Shown piece after piece: positions 25,111-48,200 of a stretch of DNA of 64,000 nucleotides. A program made the position numbers and the translations under genes. Numbering within the stretch: the first letter of the stretch is position 1; each line of letters starts with the position of its first letter. The notes beneath the pieces are model-generated. The model was given only the letters and a program-made list of their open reading frames with translations. It was not told where the DNA came from and did not search any database. Source of the stretch: Chrysomallon squamiferum (lineage: Eukaryota; Mollusca; Gastropoda; Neomphalida; Peltospiridae); NCBI GenBank assembly GCA_012295275.1, contig CM022671.1, forward strand, positions 23,082,322 through 23,146,321, given 5' to 3'.

Positions 25111-26526
25111 TATATGTAAGTATAATAATGTAGTTGTATATTTAAGTGAAAATGGGAGGAGCAGCCAGTTCAGCACGATCCACTCAGAGTTTGAGATCAA
25201 GATCATCTTCCTGTGCGATCTCGAAAGACAACACAGACAATGAATCTAATTCTTCAATCAAACAAACGTCAAATCTCAGGCTTCCTGCAAGGGAGAATAC
25301 TGCGTCTTCCAGTAATGACGTTGGACCTCCGGACAGCCAAGCGCCAAAAGATCTCATGATTAGCTACAGCCACGCTGATCGAGAGATGATGCTCAAAGTT
25401 AGAGGTAAATACAAAAACAGAGCGAAATATTAAACATTTAAAACTATAAATGTTGAATAGGAATATAAAAAAAATAGAAAAAGTGTATTAAAATGACGAG
25501 GGTACCGTCACATTGAAATAAGTAAGTTTCATTATTTAAAACTAAATAAATAAATAAATGAAAAATGTGAGGGAAAAAAAAATGAAAACATTTGTCGATA
25601 AAAATTAACTGAAAATGATAGGTTGTTGTGGCTATTAGATTATTTTTATTAAAAGTTAGAAATTTAATGATTCATAATAACTATTAATATGATTTATGTA
25701 TTTATTTATTTATTTATATTACTATTACTATAGTTATTATTGTTGTTATTGTTGTTGTTGTTATTATTATTATTATAATTATTATTATTATTATTATTAC
25801 TATTAGTTTAATATTCATACTGACTATTGAGAGGAATATTTTATTTCTGCAGAAACTCTAGAGGCAAACGGAATTTCAGTCTGGGTGGATGTATCTATAT
25901 GGTGTTTATGGGTGTGTGCGTTGATTTCTTATGAGCAAGATTGGATGAAGCCATCATTGATGTATGTATGTAAGCTAACAGTTTATGTTTGTATGTGTGT
26001 TTATCTATATATGTGTTTATGTGTGTATGTATGTATGTATGTATGTATATATATATGTGTGTGTGTGTATATATATATGTAAATGCATGTACATAAGTAT
26101 GCATATATATATAATTTTATATGTATGTGTGTATGTATGTATGCATGCATGTATGCATAAATTTATAATTATATATATGTACGAATACACACACACACAC
26201 ACACAGAAAAAATTCAACTCTTGTGCAAAATAACAAATCTATTTAAATGACACACAGTATCACTGTGACTATTGTGATTGCAGACGTTTGTCAGTTTGAT
26301 CAGTGCCAACTCAGTGAAGTCCAAGTTCTGTCAGGACGAGCTGGCCCTGGCCTACGTGTCTAACAAAGCCGTGTTTCCTCTCAACATGCAGCCTCAGGAA
26401 ACTCTCTTTCCTCTGATGACCACCGGAGTGTACGTGCACTTACTCTTTACGTTTTAAGTCGATCCTGGGGTTTTGGGGGTTTGTTTTTTTTTAGTTTAGT
26501 TTAGTTTTGTTTTGTTTTGTTTTTTG

Positions 26527-26566
26527 TTTTTTTTTTTTTTTTTTTTTTTTTTTTATTAATTTAAAA

Positions 26567-26624
<58 letters not shown>

Positions 26625-26636
26625 TATTATTATTAT
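26527..26636. repeat. Poly-T tract and ATT array in copy C intron 3
   Basis: A run of about 28 T (26527-26554) is followed by about 20 ATT units (26570-26636). Confidence 0.9.
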
Positions 26637-27191
26637 GATTATTCTGCATTCTAAATACATTTATATATTGTAAAAATCTTGAGTTCAACCGTCAACTTAT
26701 TGATATCAATCAGACATATCAAATAAAATGTCCATGAACTACATACACGATGTGAATCCACCCAATTATATTAACATGTCTTTGCTGATATCAACGGTTC
26801 ATAAGGTATTGTTTGACATTCTTCCCTGCCTTGTCCACCAATTTTAAGACATACTTAAACATACCACAAGGGTGCGGTCCTCAAAAGTAGGTCTAAAATT
26901 AATATATGTTTATTCTTGGACAATGGAATTTGAACAAGTACGAAATATTTCTTTTACTGTGTTTATTTTACATTCTTTAAAAAAAAAAATTCAAATAATG
27001 TTTTTAAAATTAAATCACTGTCTACCTACAATGACATCTAGATCCTTCTGTACTCTGCTTTAGTTTGTATACATATACGTACACACAGTACAGGCACACG
27101 GAAAAAAGAAGAATAGATTTAACTGAAATATTTATAATAATATATATATTATAATAATTATAAAATATAATAATGTTTTAATGAATAATCA

Positions 27192-27196
<5 letters not shown>

Positions 27197-27270
<74 letters not shown>

Positions 27271-27350
27271 TTATGTGTCTGTCTCTCTATCTATCTATCT
27301 ATCTGTCTATCTATCTGTCTATCTATCTATCTATATATCTATATATCTAA
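27197..27350. repeat. CT array passing into CTAT/CTGT repeats
   Basis: More than 30 CT units (27197-27263) are followed by CTAT/CTGT units that run to within a few bases of the acceptor of copy C exon 4. The array itself may serve as the polypyrimidine tract. Confidence 0.9.
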
Positions 27351-27826
27351 TGCAGACGCTTGCAGCTAGCTGGATTAAACTGGATTTCTCTCGCTAATCC
27401 ACATACTGTGGAGACTAACCTAAAGGAGTTGGTTCGTCTGATCAAAGAAGAAATAACTGACAGAGAAAAAGCTCCAACAGGTAAACGATAAAACAACAAT
27501 TAACTATAACAATCAAATATTATTATTATTTTTATAATTTTAACGGAATAAAAACTATAATCATATAAGGATTAAAGATTTGATCTTGTTGCATTCTTGG
27601 ATTAAGGATATACTAATTTCTGAAATGGAAATTTATTCAATATAATACGTTGAACTTTAGAAGGCAGGAGACTTTAAGAAATCAGTTACTATTTCGCTGA
27701 CTATGCCTTCCTCTCTGTGGCTAAAAAAGAAGAAAAAAAACACTCAGTAAAACACTCACAAAAAAACCCCTCTCTTGTAGGGTCTTTAGATATTTTTGCA
27801 CGTAAAGCCCTGTCACGAACATTTAG

Positions 27827-27862
<36 letters not shown>

Positions 27863-27903
27863 AAAAAGGAAAATGGTTGATAAATTTAATTCTTATTTGA
27901 TTT

Positions 27904-27941
<38 letters not shown>

Positions 27942-27980
27942 AATAAATAAATAAATAATAATAAAAAAATAAGTTAATTA

Positions 27981-27982
<2 letters not shown>

Positions 27983-28034
<52 letters not shown>
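27983..28034. repeat. Long poly-A tract
   Basis: About 50 consecutive A in copy C intron 4. A second A tract (about 30) is at 27826-27860 and a TA run is near 27918-27940. Confidence 0.9.
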
Positions 28035-28036
<2 letters not shown>

Positions 28037-28380
28037 GATAAGAGATAATCAGTAAACTTTTATCTTTCCTAGCAGTATCAAAAGAAACATCTGGTTTGAG
28101 ACCACACACAGCTAGACAGAGACTGAACAAGCGACGACGTCAGAACAAACCACAAGTCAGCGACACGACATTGATGATGATGCCGAAAACGTATTGGAAA
28201 GATCACTATGGTAACCAGGACAGCACCAACTGGGAGAAGTAAAACTTTTATTAATACTCCTGGACATATTAAAATAAAATAAATCATTTTAAAACTGAAC
28301 ATTTATATCATAAATTTGTGAACATAATAATGTATTATAAAAATATATATATAAAAATAAAAACGATAATGCCATAAATT

Positions 28381-28382
<2 letters not shown>

Positions 28383-28441
<59 letters not shown>
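28383..28441. repeat. CT dinucleotide array
   Basis: About 29 CT units within copy C intron 5. Confidence 0.95.
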
Positions 28442-28445
<4 letters not shown>

Positions 28446-30207
28446 TTTATTTATTAATTTGAAACAGCGAAAAATATTTTTCAGTGTTTTGTTCGAGCGT
28501 CCTTTAAGCAGAATGTATTAAAGTACGCGCGTAATCAGTGAACTGAATGTATTTGAATAATTACAAATCTGGAAGTTCAGCAGTTTATACCGTATTTAAT
28601 ATTGTTTAAACAGATTTGTACAGGATTTCCTCACAGTCTATAAAAACGCTTTATCCAAGATGTACAGCTCTGACGACCAGAACTGGCTGATTAGTGTTCC
28701 TCAGGCGAGAGATGGAGGTTCAGGAAGACGGGCAACTCGAATATGAAATGTTCTTAGGTAAATGTTTTCAAAATATTCGAGAACTAGTCAAGTGTTACAT
28801 GAAAATATGGCTGAGGTAAATGAAAAAAAAAAATAAAAAAAACAGAAAAACAAACAAAGAAAATAAAAGTAAATTATTCAAAAATAAGTGATTTAGCAAG
28901 ATAATTATAATCTTACAGATGGCTTCCATGCGTAGGTCGGTATTTTATAAATACGCTTTGTTCGTTTATGCCTTATTAGCTTTAGTAAACTACTTTTTCT
29001 AAGAAGTATTCAAAACAGAAGATGGAGCCAGCAAATAAAACTTTAATGCTGATTTGAATATATATATTTATACATATTTTTATTTTGTTGTTTTAAAGTT
29101 ATTTTCAAAGTTAATCAAATTTCTGTGTATTATTTCAGAATTTTGTACGATTGACGGCGAAGAACAACCGTTTTGGCAGAGAGTGCAGGACCAGGCCAGA
29201 GAAAGCTCTGCAATGAGAGAAGTCTTTAACATGACGTCAGACGTCAGAGTGACAGCTATTGAAAATTTAGGTAAATATTTTAATTTTGTGTATTAATTTA
29301 TGTGTTTTATTAAAAGAACAAAGTAACGAATTGATGATGATCATTTTAATGAACAAACATCATTTACATAATTTCTTCAATTTGAAACTGACATTAAAAT
29401 TTCCTTTTTTTTTTCTTCTTCAAAAATTATATATACACATTATTTACAACTTTGAACATTCAGGCTAAAAAGGAAAGGCAATAAATGTACGTAACTACTC
29501 ACTGATGTACCAAACCGTACTCACACTTTGTATAATCATAATCATTTCATTTTCATACTTTATTATTACCAAACGTTAGTCGAATAAAACAGTAACTTGA
29601 AAGTTTACAAAATGTATTTAGGCCATTTGTAAACGGAATCTGTGAAATTCCATAAACATTAACTTTTTGCACATTTTCAGGAAAATTTCGCAGTTCAGCG
29701 GTTATTGAAGCTCTGCGCGACTTACTGACAGACTCCAACGCCAACATCCGTGCTGTTGCTGCCGTGTCTTTGGCGAGAACAAAGGCAAATGATCCCGTCT
29801 CAGTTCAACATTTAATGAAATGTCTGAAAGACAACGACAGACTGGTGAGAGAGGCGGGGTGTCTGGCACTGGGGCACTTGAAGGCAAAAGTGGCTGTGAA
29901 AAAAATACTTCATATATGGTAAAATATTTGACACAATTATCTTATTTCGGTAAAACATAGGTTCTTTGTCACTGTCGTTCTTTATAATTTCGGTTATATG
30001 TTAATAAAAAAAAAAAAAAATTCATTCCAAAGACGGCTAAAAGAGTAAATATTGACATAATTTTTTATCTGCAGGAGGAACGACGTCATCTCTAACGTCA
30101 GAGAGGCGGCCTACGTTGCCTTGCAGCAGATCGGAGGAGAATTGGTTGAGAAAGAAATGCATCTAACTAAAGTTCTGGCTGATGAGATTAGACAGCTTAC
30201 TCACTGA

Positions 30208-30372
30208 AATTGTTGTTTGAAACCCTTAAGTTACTTGTTGCTGTGATCATTATTATTTGATGTATTGAATAATAATAAAAAAAAAAAAAAAAAAAAAAAT
30301 TCAAAATCCTTTTGTCGACTGTTTAAAACTTTATATTTTATACTCAAGTGAGTAATTACTAACTGGAATTCT

Positions 30373-30406
<34 letters not shown>

Positions 30407-32831
30407 TGCTTGTGATAATTAGTGAATACTGACTACTGTTTTAATAACAATGTTTCTAGTTCTGTATATTGGATGTATGCAGCAAGGATTACAGATATAT
30501 TTAAGTGACGTTAAGAAATATCTTCAGAAAACGAGAAAATGGAATAACCAAAGAACATCATGATAGCATGGCCTTATTAAACGAGCTTTTTTGTTAATAC
30601 TGTTGAGATTATCATCTTACGTAACAAGGATTATTTCAGTAATAGCCTTACACCTTGAATCTGTGAGTAAACAATGCAATACTAATAGTATTAAGTGATT
30701 ATTGTCTGGAAAGGATGATATAACATGCTACTGTCATCATAATTATTGCGTAAAATGTTTAATTTTCAGTTAATTATTTTTATAGAAAAGGTTTTCGTTA
30801 TATTTGTTTTAATCTCCCGAACAGAATGACACTGCAATAACAATCATTAAAATGTTCATCACATACAACGTGAATATTTCTCTTGAATATTTATTAGTGG
30901 TAAAATGTCAACTTATATAAACTTGAACAATTTTTTTTATAAAAACATTTAATGAATGGCTAGGGTTTTATAGTATCTGTGTTAGTCTATCAATTTCTTA
31001 TTATTAGTAGTATCATTATGAACAAAGCAATATGAAAAAGAAGATAATATATGCATCTTCTCAGGCTTCTTATTTAGTCATACTTCACCATTGTTTTGAA
31101 TTTCAAAAAATCAACAAAAAACAATTATACTGAAGTGTACATGGTATTTTGGCTTTATTTTATTTCATTTTTTTCTGTATTAGTGTACATAACTTAAAAG
31201 TTATATTACAGAACATAATTATTCCATTAAAACATTATCAAAATTTTAATATATTAAGGAACCATTTCTTTAATATATTAGAATTTAAAATTCATGAAAG
31301 TTTTAAAAATAAAGAGAATAAATAAATTACAGTATCAGTCAACTTTTCTTACTAAAAGTAATTGCAAACAAGAGAGAGAGAGAGAGTACAAAAACAAACA
31401 TCAGAAAATCAATAAACATTTATATCTTTACTGTGCACTAACAATACACTAACATCATAACAGAATTTTGTTTTTCTCTCACACAAAACAAAACAACCTT
31501 CCCTGTAAATTTTTCTTTTAAACATGAACATTTGAAAATGATATTAACACACTATTTAATAGAGTTAACAATGTTTAAAATATGTACGTAATGTTACAAA
31601 TGCAGTAAATGTATAGTAAATGCCCTAAAAAAGTTAAAATATTTTTTCAGCAATAGTATGCAGCAATTATAGTCATAATTACAAAAGAACTATAAAATGG
31701 ATCTGTTTAAAAACTGCAGAATCATGTTATGTAATAATTAAAAAACCCCAAAACAAGACATGATTAAGCAGATCCACAATTATTATCATTATTTTTAAAC
31801 TCATTGAAAACTATACTTAATTAGGAGAAAATTCAACAGAGTATATTACATTACCACCAATAATAAAGGTATTAATAGTGGTAGAAATGTTAACAACAAT
31901 AACATCAGCTGTTCTTTAATAACACGAACAATCATAACAATAATAAAAATATATTTTTAAACAAAGTAATAACTAATGATTATATTTTTGTACCTTTATG
32001 CTAGTTCTTTAAAATGATTAATATATTAATGAGAAACAAATAAAACCAAACACAGTTCCATTGTTAACTGTAATACTGATTAATCCAGTGTAACACAGTA
32101 TTTTATACTTGACAACTGGGACGAATGATTCAAGACAAAAATAGTTACAGAAAAATAACAAAATAAATCTTAAATAATGCCATAGTTGTTACATCAAACT
32201 GATCCATCAACTGATACATCTTTTAAGAAATGGTTTTTCAGATGATTTTTATTTTGTCTTTCTCTAAAGCTTGGATGCAAATTAATAAAGTTAATATGGT
32301 CCCTGTACTTTGTTTGAGAAACAGATAAGTTAAAACACCCTGATACATGTTAGACATGTAAAAAAGTCTGAATCACTAGCTCTAAGACAGACAATTTGTT
32401 TTATCTTCTTCATGTTACTGGAATCTTCCGTGAAACTCAGTTTTGTTTTCATCCTTAAAACAACTTTTCACATTTAAAATGTTAATCACAGATTTGTTAC
32501 ATTTAGGTTTTCAGTGAAATTTAAGTCTGAACAGTTCTTCAAAAGTTTTCTTCTGAAGTTAGGTCATCCTTTGTGTTTGTTTGTGTCTGTGTGTGTGTGT
32601 ATGTGTGTGCATGTCTGTCAGTCTCTGTGTCTGTATGTGCGAATATATTTCTTTATGCGTGTAAGGATGCTTATCAAAGCAACTCTGTTAAATTCTAGCA
32701 CTCTCTTTTAATTATCAATGTGACATATTTTAGCACCCGAAGATTGAAAATCAGTGTCTGCTCCTCTATGTGAAATTTTAACATCTCTGTTTAAGAGATA
32801 TGTAAGATTAAGGTTAAAGCTGGTAATAGTT
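30208..32831. other. Convergent spacer between TIR-HEAT copy C and LZTR1
   Basis: Copy C (plus) and LZTR1 (minus) end towards each other here. A poly-A signal candidate for copy C is at 30274-30279, just before two poly-A tracts (30278-30299, 30375-30404). For LZTR1 the first AATAAA on the minus strand is at 32248-32253, giving a 3' UTR of about 0.6 kb. No other gene seen. Confidence 0.5.
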
Positions 32832-41808
<8,977 letters not shown>

Positions 41809-42242
41809 TGATACCACTTTTGGAGTTTTGCGGCCGAAATGAAATAAGCCACTGATTAACCATTCAAGACATGGACGATTATATTTAATAATAAATGCTA
41901 TGGGGTTTGGTTTTGTTTCTCTGCTTTTCCAATGTTATGAATGAAAAAAAGAAAAAGAAATTGGATACATGGTGTAATTTTGTCTGGGTCTCGACGATTG
42001 AGTCTTTTCTTCCAGACATTTAGGAAACTAATGATATTTATTTGCCAAAAGTCTCGGTATAATCGAAACTATTTCATAACCTCTCAAGAAACAAAGTGTT
42101 ATATATCGAGACTATGCAAGCCCATCGTCTGCAATTGTAAATACTGTATTTGATAAAATTAAATATCATTTAATGTAGGCTAACTTTATCTAAGATATCG
42201 TTCAGAGTTCAAGTATCGGTGAAACTGATACTGCTGAAAGAA
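41809..42242. promoter_or_regulatory. Divergent promoter region between LZTR1 and CYP4
   Basis: The two start codons are 434 bp apart and face away from each other, so both promoters and both 5' UTRs must lie here unless there are distant untranslated exons. The segment is less AT-rich near the LZTR1 ATG (GCGGCCGAAATG at about 41831). No clear TATA box was seen on either side. A shared bidirectional promoter is inferred from spacing. Confidence 0.55.
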
Positions 42243-42572
42243 ATGGCAACTCTCATATCAGTAGCAGCTTCTTGCGTATTTGCTGTTACAGTTGCATATT
42301 ATATTGTTATTGTTCTGAAAAAAATTAACAAATTCTTGATTAATTCATCTGCTCTAAATCGTTTACCACACGACAAAGCGCACTGGCTTTTGGGGCATAT
42401 TCCTGAGGTGATTTGTGTATTCCCTGTTTATTCAAATCTGTTCTATTTTCGTGAAAATGTGTTATTTGCATGTGACTTGCAAGATTACCAAGATAATGAA
42501 TATTCATTCTTTAAATATACTCATAACAATTTGTGATTTACTCTTATGATATAAACACATAATGTTAGAAGA

Positions 42573-42605
<33 letters not shown>

Positions 42606-43319
42606 AAAATTAATAAATAAATAAAAATAAAATAAACAAACTGCATTAACAATTTTAAAATTCAGTCAAAATTTTAAAATGCTGTACAAAAACTGCTAAC
42701 CCTGTAACAGCAAAAATAAAAATAAAATAATATAAAATAAAATAAAAACAAAGTAAGAACATTTTCTAATAAAAAGGAAGTAAAAAGATAGAGGTCCCCT
42801 AATGGAGTGAATTAATTTTTGTGTCAATAAAACAACAGAAAAATAATTAAAAACTTGACTTCATCTTTCATGTCAAAATTATATGTATTAGATTATATAA
42901 ACTAATTTTTCAGATTCATAACTGTATTGACATCAGAACCATTTTTAATGATTAGAATTTCACACTAATATGCTATTCATATACTGATGATTCTAACTGC
43001 AGGAAAAATTAGCAAATTTAGTTCTTATATTTATAAATGTTTATTAATTTTTATATTACTTATTAAAATATTTTTCAGTATCCAGGTCCCAATGAAACAG
43101 GCTTGAAATGGCAGCGAGAAAAATTGAAAGACTTTCCTTACATCTCATTGTATTGGCTGGGATATGTTCCTCTTATTTTTGTTAATCATCCAAATACTGT
43201 AAAAACCATTCTGAAAACATCAGGTATTTTTAATTACATATCAAAATGTTTTCTGCCAGTTTAACATAAATACATAAGCACACAAATACTCAGAGATAAA
43301 CAAAGTAGTTTATATATAA

Positions 43320-43362
<43 letters not shown>

Positions 43363-45240
43363 TATATATAGAGAGAGATTATTTTGCATATATATTAACA
43401 AAATTTTCTTTATTGTGTTGGTATTCCTATTTTGTTTTTGTTTATTATATCATAGTGTTATGCTATATATTTATAATGTTATATGTTATAATACGTTTAC
43501 ACTGGTTAAGAAAATTGCAAAATATAATGTTACAAATAATTTATTATTCCAGAGCCTAAAGGAAAGCGTATTTATAATTTGATTAGACCATGGGTTGGAG
43601 ATGGGCTGTTACTCAGCAAGGGAGAAAAATGGTCTAGAAATCGCCGTCTACTGACACCTGCTTTCCATTTTGATATTCTGAAAACATATTTTAATCTGAA
43701 GAACAGAGCTGCAGATATTTTTCAGGTACCTTTTCTACAGATTTTGTTTCATAAATTTATATTTTTTATTGTTTTAAGTAAAGAATATTGAATATTTTTG
43801 TTTTGTTCACTTGTATATAGAATTTTCAGTATTCTAAAATATATCAGGATCAATTTTGATAAGTGAATTTTAGAACTATTTCATTATTGTTAATACTGAT
43901 CATGTTTAATTTGTATGTAAGATGAATATTTGGTGTTTTTATATTAGGATTGAACTCTAGCTAGAATTTAAGAAAATACATTATTTTAAGGGAATGTCCA
44001 TGGAGCTAAAATATGTGTCTTAAGTTTTGATTATACTGTATGTGCCAATGGCTTTTTTCCTGATACTATTTCATATGCCACAACTGGATTTCAAACACCA
44101 TCTTTAGGAAATTGTACATTAGAATATCTCTTTCAGCTAACTGATAAAAATAGTTCACACAATGTCTGTCACAGATTTACTTGTTATTCAGAAGCCTTAT
44201 GTTGACATGAACTATCATTAAAATATACTAAGATGTTGGCAAATACAGTTCTTCACTGTTTTATGTTTTTAAAAATTATTCTTCACACAGGAAAATATTA
44301 CTAAATGATATATTAAAAATATATATATATATTTTTTTTTTTTTTTTAAATTATTATAGACTCAGTCATTGTAGAATTTTTGGTTTGCTCATTTTCAACG
44401 AGTTTTTTTTGTACTTTCAAAACATTAATTTAAATTCTGGTATCTGCCTTCAGAATTTCTTTCAAAATAAAAAAAGAGTTAATTATGAAATGTAATCTGT
44501 TTTTAGAGCAAGATGAAGAATTTTGCAGAAAGGAATGAATATTTTGAAGTTTTCTCAGAAGTCAGCATGTTCACTTTAGATGTTATTCTAAAATGTGCTT
44601 TCTCCTATGACATTGACTGTCAAAATCTGAAGTATATTTGTTTTGCTTTTGGTTTTTGAATTCTTTTCTTAAAATAATTAAAGCCAAAAAAAAAAAGTGG
44701 GCAACAATAATGTGTTTTATTTTTATTATATGTATTCTTGCAAATATACATTTAATATTATTTAACAAAATATTAAATGTAAACATAAAAATACCGTTCA
44801 GTTTTTATATCAGTATTGTAGCTTATAACTTCAGCAGAAATCAAGGCATTTGAAATTTGGTTACAAACTAAAATTAAATAATTGATCTATGTTTTGGCTC
44901 ATTCTTTTTTTTGAAAAAAAAAATCAAAATTTTAAAATTGTGTATTTTCATTGCTCATTTTAATATTTCATGTTTTAGAGAGAAACATCCTTATGTTGTT
45001 GCTGTGACTGAACTTGTTGATTTAACACTGGACAGATTTTTGTGAGTACATTTATATATTTTTTTTACTTTTGCAATTTATAACACTACATCAATCTGTT
45101 TTTAGGGTGAATACTGTGGCAGACAGGAATCAATTAAAGATAACAAAAAAATATAAAAAAAATAATTTGGAATTTGTCTGCAGTTTATTTAATTATTTTG
45201 AAAAAGTTTTACCCTCTTTATTTTATTATATTTATTGTTA

Positions 45241-45294
<54 letters not shown>

Positions 45295-48200
45295 TTGTAA
45301 TTTTATATTATTATATGTATTTTTTTAAGCAAACCATGGCTTCATTCAGATTTTCTTTACCTCTTAACTCCATCAGGTCGTAAGTTCAAGAAACACTGTG
45401 AGTTTGTTCACAAAGTTGCAGAAGAGGTTATTCAGAACAGAAAAAAAGCTTTGGTTGGTACTTTAATTTTTCTAATTTAGTGAAATCAGTAGCATTATAA
45501 AATGTGCACTTATGGGCAATGTCGAATGATATTTACCTTCTGTTTCTTTTCTATTGGAAAAAACATTAATAAAAATTAATAAAAAATTAAATTATGAAAA
45601 CATTAATAAAAATTAATAAAAAATTAAATTATGTTAAATAAAATAAAATAAAATAAAATAAAATAAAATAAAATAAATAAATGGATAAAAACAGCAATAA
45701 AAAATTAAAAGATTGAAAAATCAGTTTAATAATTATGTACATGCACTTGATGGAAGAAATCAAGCTGTCCCAATTTCAGGCAACGTCAAGTTTAGAACAA
45801 GAGTTGACGAGAAAAAAGAGATGCATGGATTTCCTTGATATACTTCTAACTGCTAAGGATGAAAATGGAACAGGTTTATCTGACCAGGAAATCAGAGATG
45901 AAGTGGACACCTTTCTTTTTGAAGGTGAATATTAAATAAAAAATTTAAACATTAATTTGAAATTTTAATTTTGTGGATTCTTATAATTTTTTAAAAGAAT
46001 GAAAAAATATTTCATTATTGGTATAGGTTGGCCTGTTTATGTTAAAATATATATGGATTTAGGTCATTTTTAGACAGGTTTCCATTAGTCAATTGTTCAA
46101 GAATGCCTGTCCTGGCACAGCCTCTGATTTCACTGAAGAGTTCTGTAAAATGTATTTTACTTTCTGACATGATAATGTGACATTAAATGTAAAATAGATC
46201 TTTTGTTTTGTTTTCAGTCTTCATCATTTCTGATCTCCCACTGATTACTCTCATATATAATTTTTATTTTACTGTTACTATTAATTTTTTTGTTTATTAT
46301 TATTAAATAATTAATTGTGACAGGCCATGACACCACAGCCAGTGCTCTCTCGTGGACAATGTTTTCTTTAGCTGAACATCCTGAGTACCAAAAAGAAGTA
46401 CAAAGGGAGATCGATGACCTTATGGCCAGCAAACAAACTGAAGATATTGAAATGTAATGTTCTTCATTCAGCTTGAATAAATCTTTGTAATGATGCTGAA
46501 TTTACACATTATCAGGAATATGTTAATTTATGCTTTTATATGGGTAAAACATCACAAATAAAAAAGATGAATTAAAAAAATAAAAAAAGAACTAAAATTA
46601 TCATCCTTATGAGAATACCTTTTTTGTCATACTTTATTATTAGCAAACAAATGGTTGCCTAAATCCAATAAATACAGCAGAAGGAAGTTTATAAAATATA
46701 TTATCAAAGTTTACTTATGCCACCAAAGATCAATCTTGACAAAATTTTAATTAAAATTATATATAGATTTAGAAATAATTCAAGTTTACCTTTCCAAAAA
46801 AATTTGTTTCTATTTTCAGATAAAGAAATAATATTTCATAATATTTCTGTATTTTAATTCATTCATTATTTAAACATGTTAAATATGCTCAATTTAACAG
46901 TGAAGATATGTCTAATCTGCCATTTCTGACAATGTGCATCAAGGAGAGTTTGCGTCTGCATTCTCCTGTTCCATTTATCCAGCGCCAGCTCACTCAGGAC
47001 CTGGTTATAGATGGCAATAAGGTTCCAAGTGGAACTGTCATTACTGTACTTATTTACAACGTACATCACAATCCAATTGTTTGGGACAATTCTACAGTAA
47101 GTTTTTTAAATAGCAAAATTTTCATAGTTGTATTAAATGATGAAAAACCTTCAAATAATATCATTGTTCAGTTATTTGAAACAATTGTATCACATAATTA
47201 TTCTCCGTTAAAATGACAAAAATCTGCAGTGTAAATCAATATAAAACATATTTACTATTATGCTATCTAATATTCATATTTGTATTTTTATTATAAGCTG
47301 CTTAAAGAATTATTATGTTTATGTTTATTTGAGAACAATTATTTCTACAACATTTTATATTTTTAATTTTTTTTATTATTAAACTATCATATTTTCATAA
47401 CATTATCCCAAATCTCAGTCATATGAAATACATTCTAAGCTCAGTTGAGATGGCTTAAATATTTTGAAATTGTTAATATCAGATAATTTCTTTTTATTAG
47501 GAATTTCAGCCAGAAAGATTCTCCCCTGAAAATGTTGAGAAACGAGATCCTTTTGCATTTGTTCCATTTTCAGCTGGATCAAGGTCAGAATATGTTTTTA
47601 AATTTTGTTTTTTTTTATCTTAAAATATCAATAACCTTAAAATATAGCAAAACACCACTTACTTAATGGTGGCATTAAACTTTAGAGAGATCAGCATTAA
47701 CAAATGTGTTATTTTCTGTCACTAAACTGAATTATTTTGCTAGAAAAATATTGTATGTGAAATTTGCTAATACTTTATTTCCCCATACATTTTCTGTCTT
47801 CTAATTTTTTATTTTTTTTATTTTTTAATTTTATTTTACAATGACAAAATGTAAAGATTAACTTGATGAACAACTTTACATCTGATAATTCACCTAATTC
47901 TTTATAATTCATTTAAAAAATAAATCAACTAATACTTATTATAATTCGTTACCATATAATAAACATATAAACCATATGATTATATTCCTGCTTCAAATAT
48001 ATCCATGAAATAAATAATATTTGTTTATTTAATTATAATTATTTTTTATGCTAACAGTAATTTTTAATTTTAAAATATTTAATTTGTTAAAATAAATTTA
48101 ATTATACTTTTTATTTATATTTTTAAAGTAATTAAGAAAAATATTCATCTCTTTGTTATTTTTCTATCATCAGAACTTTACTTTATACATTTCATTTGCA

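Larger units (their letters stand above)
25152..30207 (+). pseudogene. TIR-HEAT copy C, N-myristoylated start, frameshifted (decaying or TIR-only)
   Basis: Exons: 25152-25404, 25853 to about 25965, 26284-26429, 27356-27480, 28076-28238, 28614-28757, 29139-29270, 29681-29918, 30075-30207. It opens MGGAASS (Gly2, Ser6), fitting N-myristoylation, and has a longer Ser-rich tail than B. Exons 3, 7, 8 and 9 have exactly the lengths and phases of A and B. Two lesions are visible. Exon 2, right after ISVWVDVS, differs from A and B by insertions of 8, 2 and 1 nt, so the BB-loop and following helix no longer match, although a shifted donor (GTATGT at 25966) keeps the frame open. Exon 6 has one extra C near 28699; the frame then meets TGA at 28744, giving about 310 aa without the HEAT repeats. 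Removing that base from the alignment restores homology. The copy may be a pseudogene, an expressed TIR-only form, or an assembly error. It is the most diverged copy. Confidence 0.65.

Noticed and set aside
24925-26233. Several overlapping frames of Tyr/Val/Cys/Met or His/Thr repeats around copy C exons 1-2
   Set aside because: All come from the ATGT tetranucleotide tracts; they overlap the real TIR exons only by chance.
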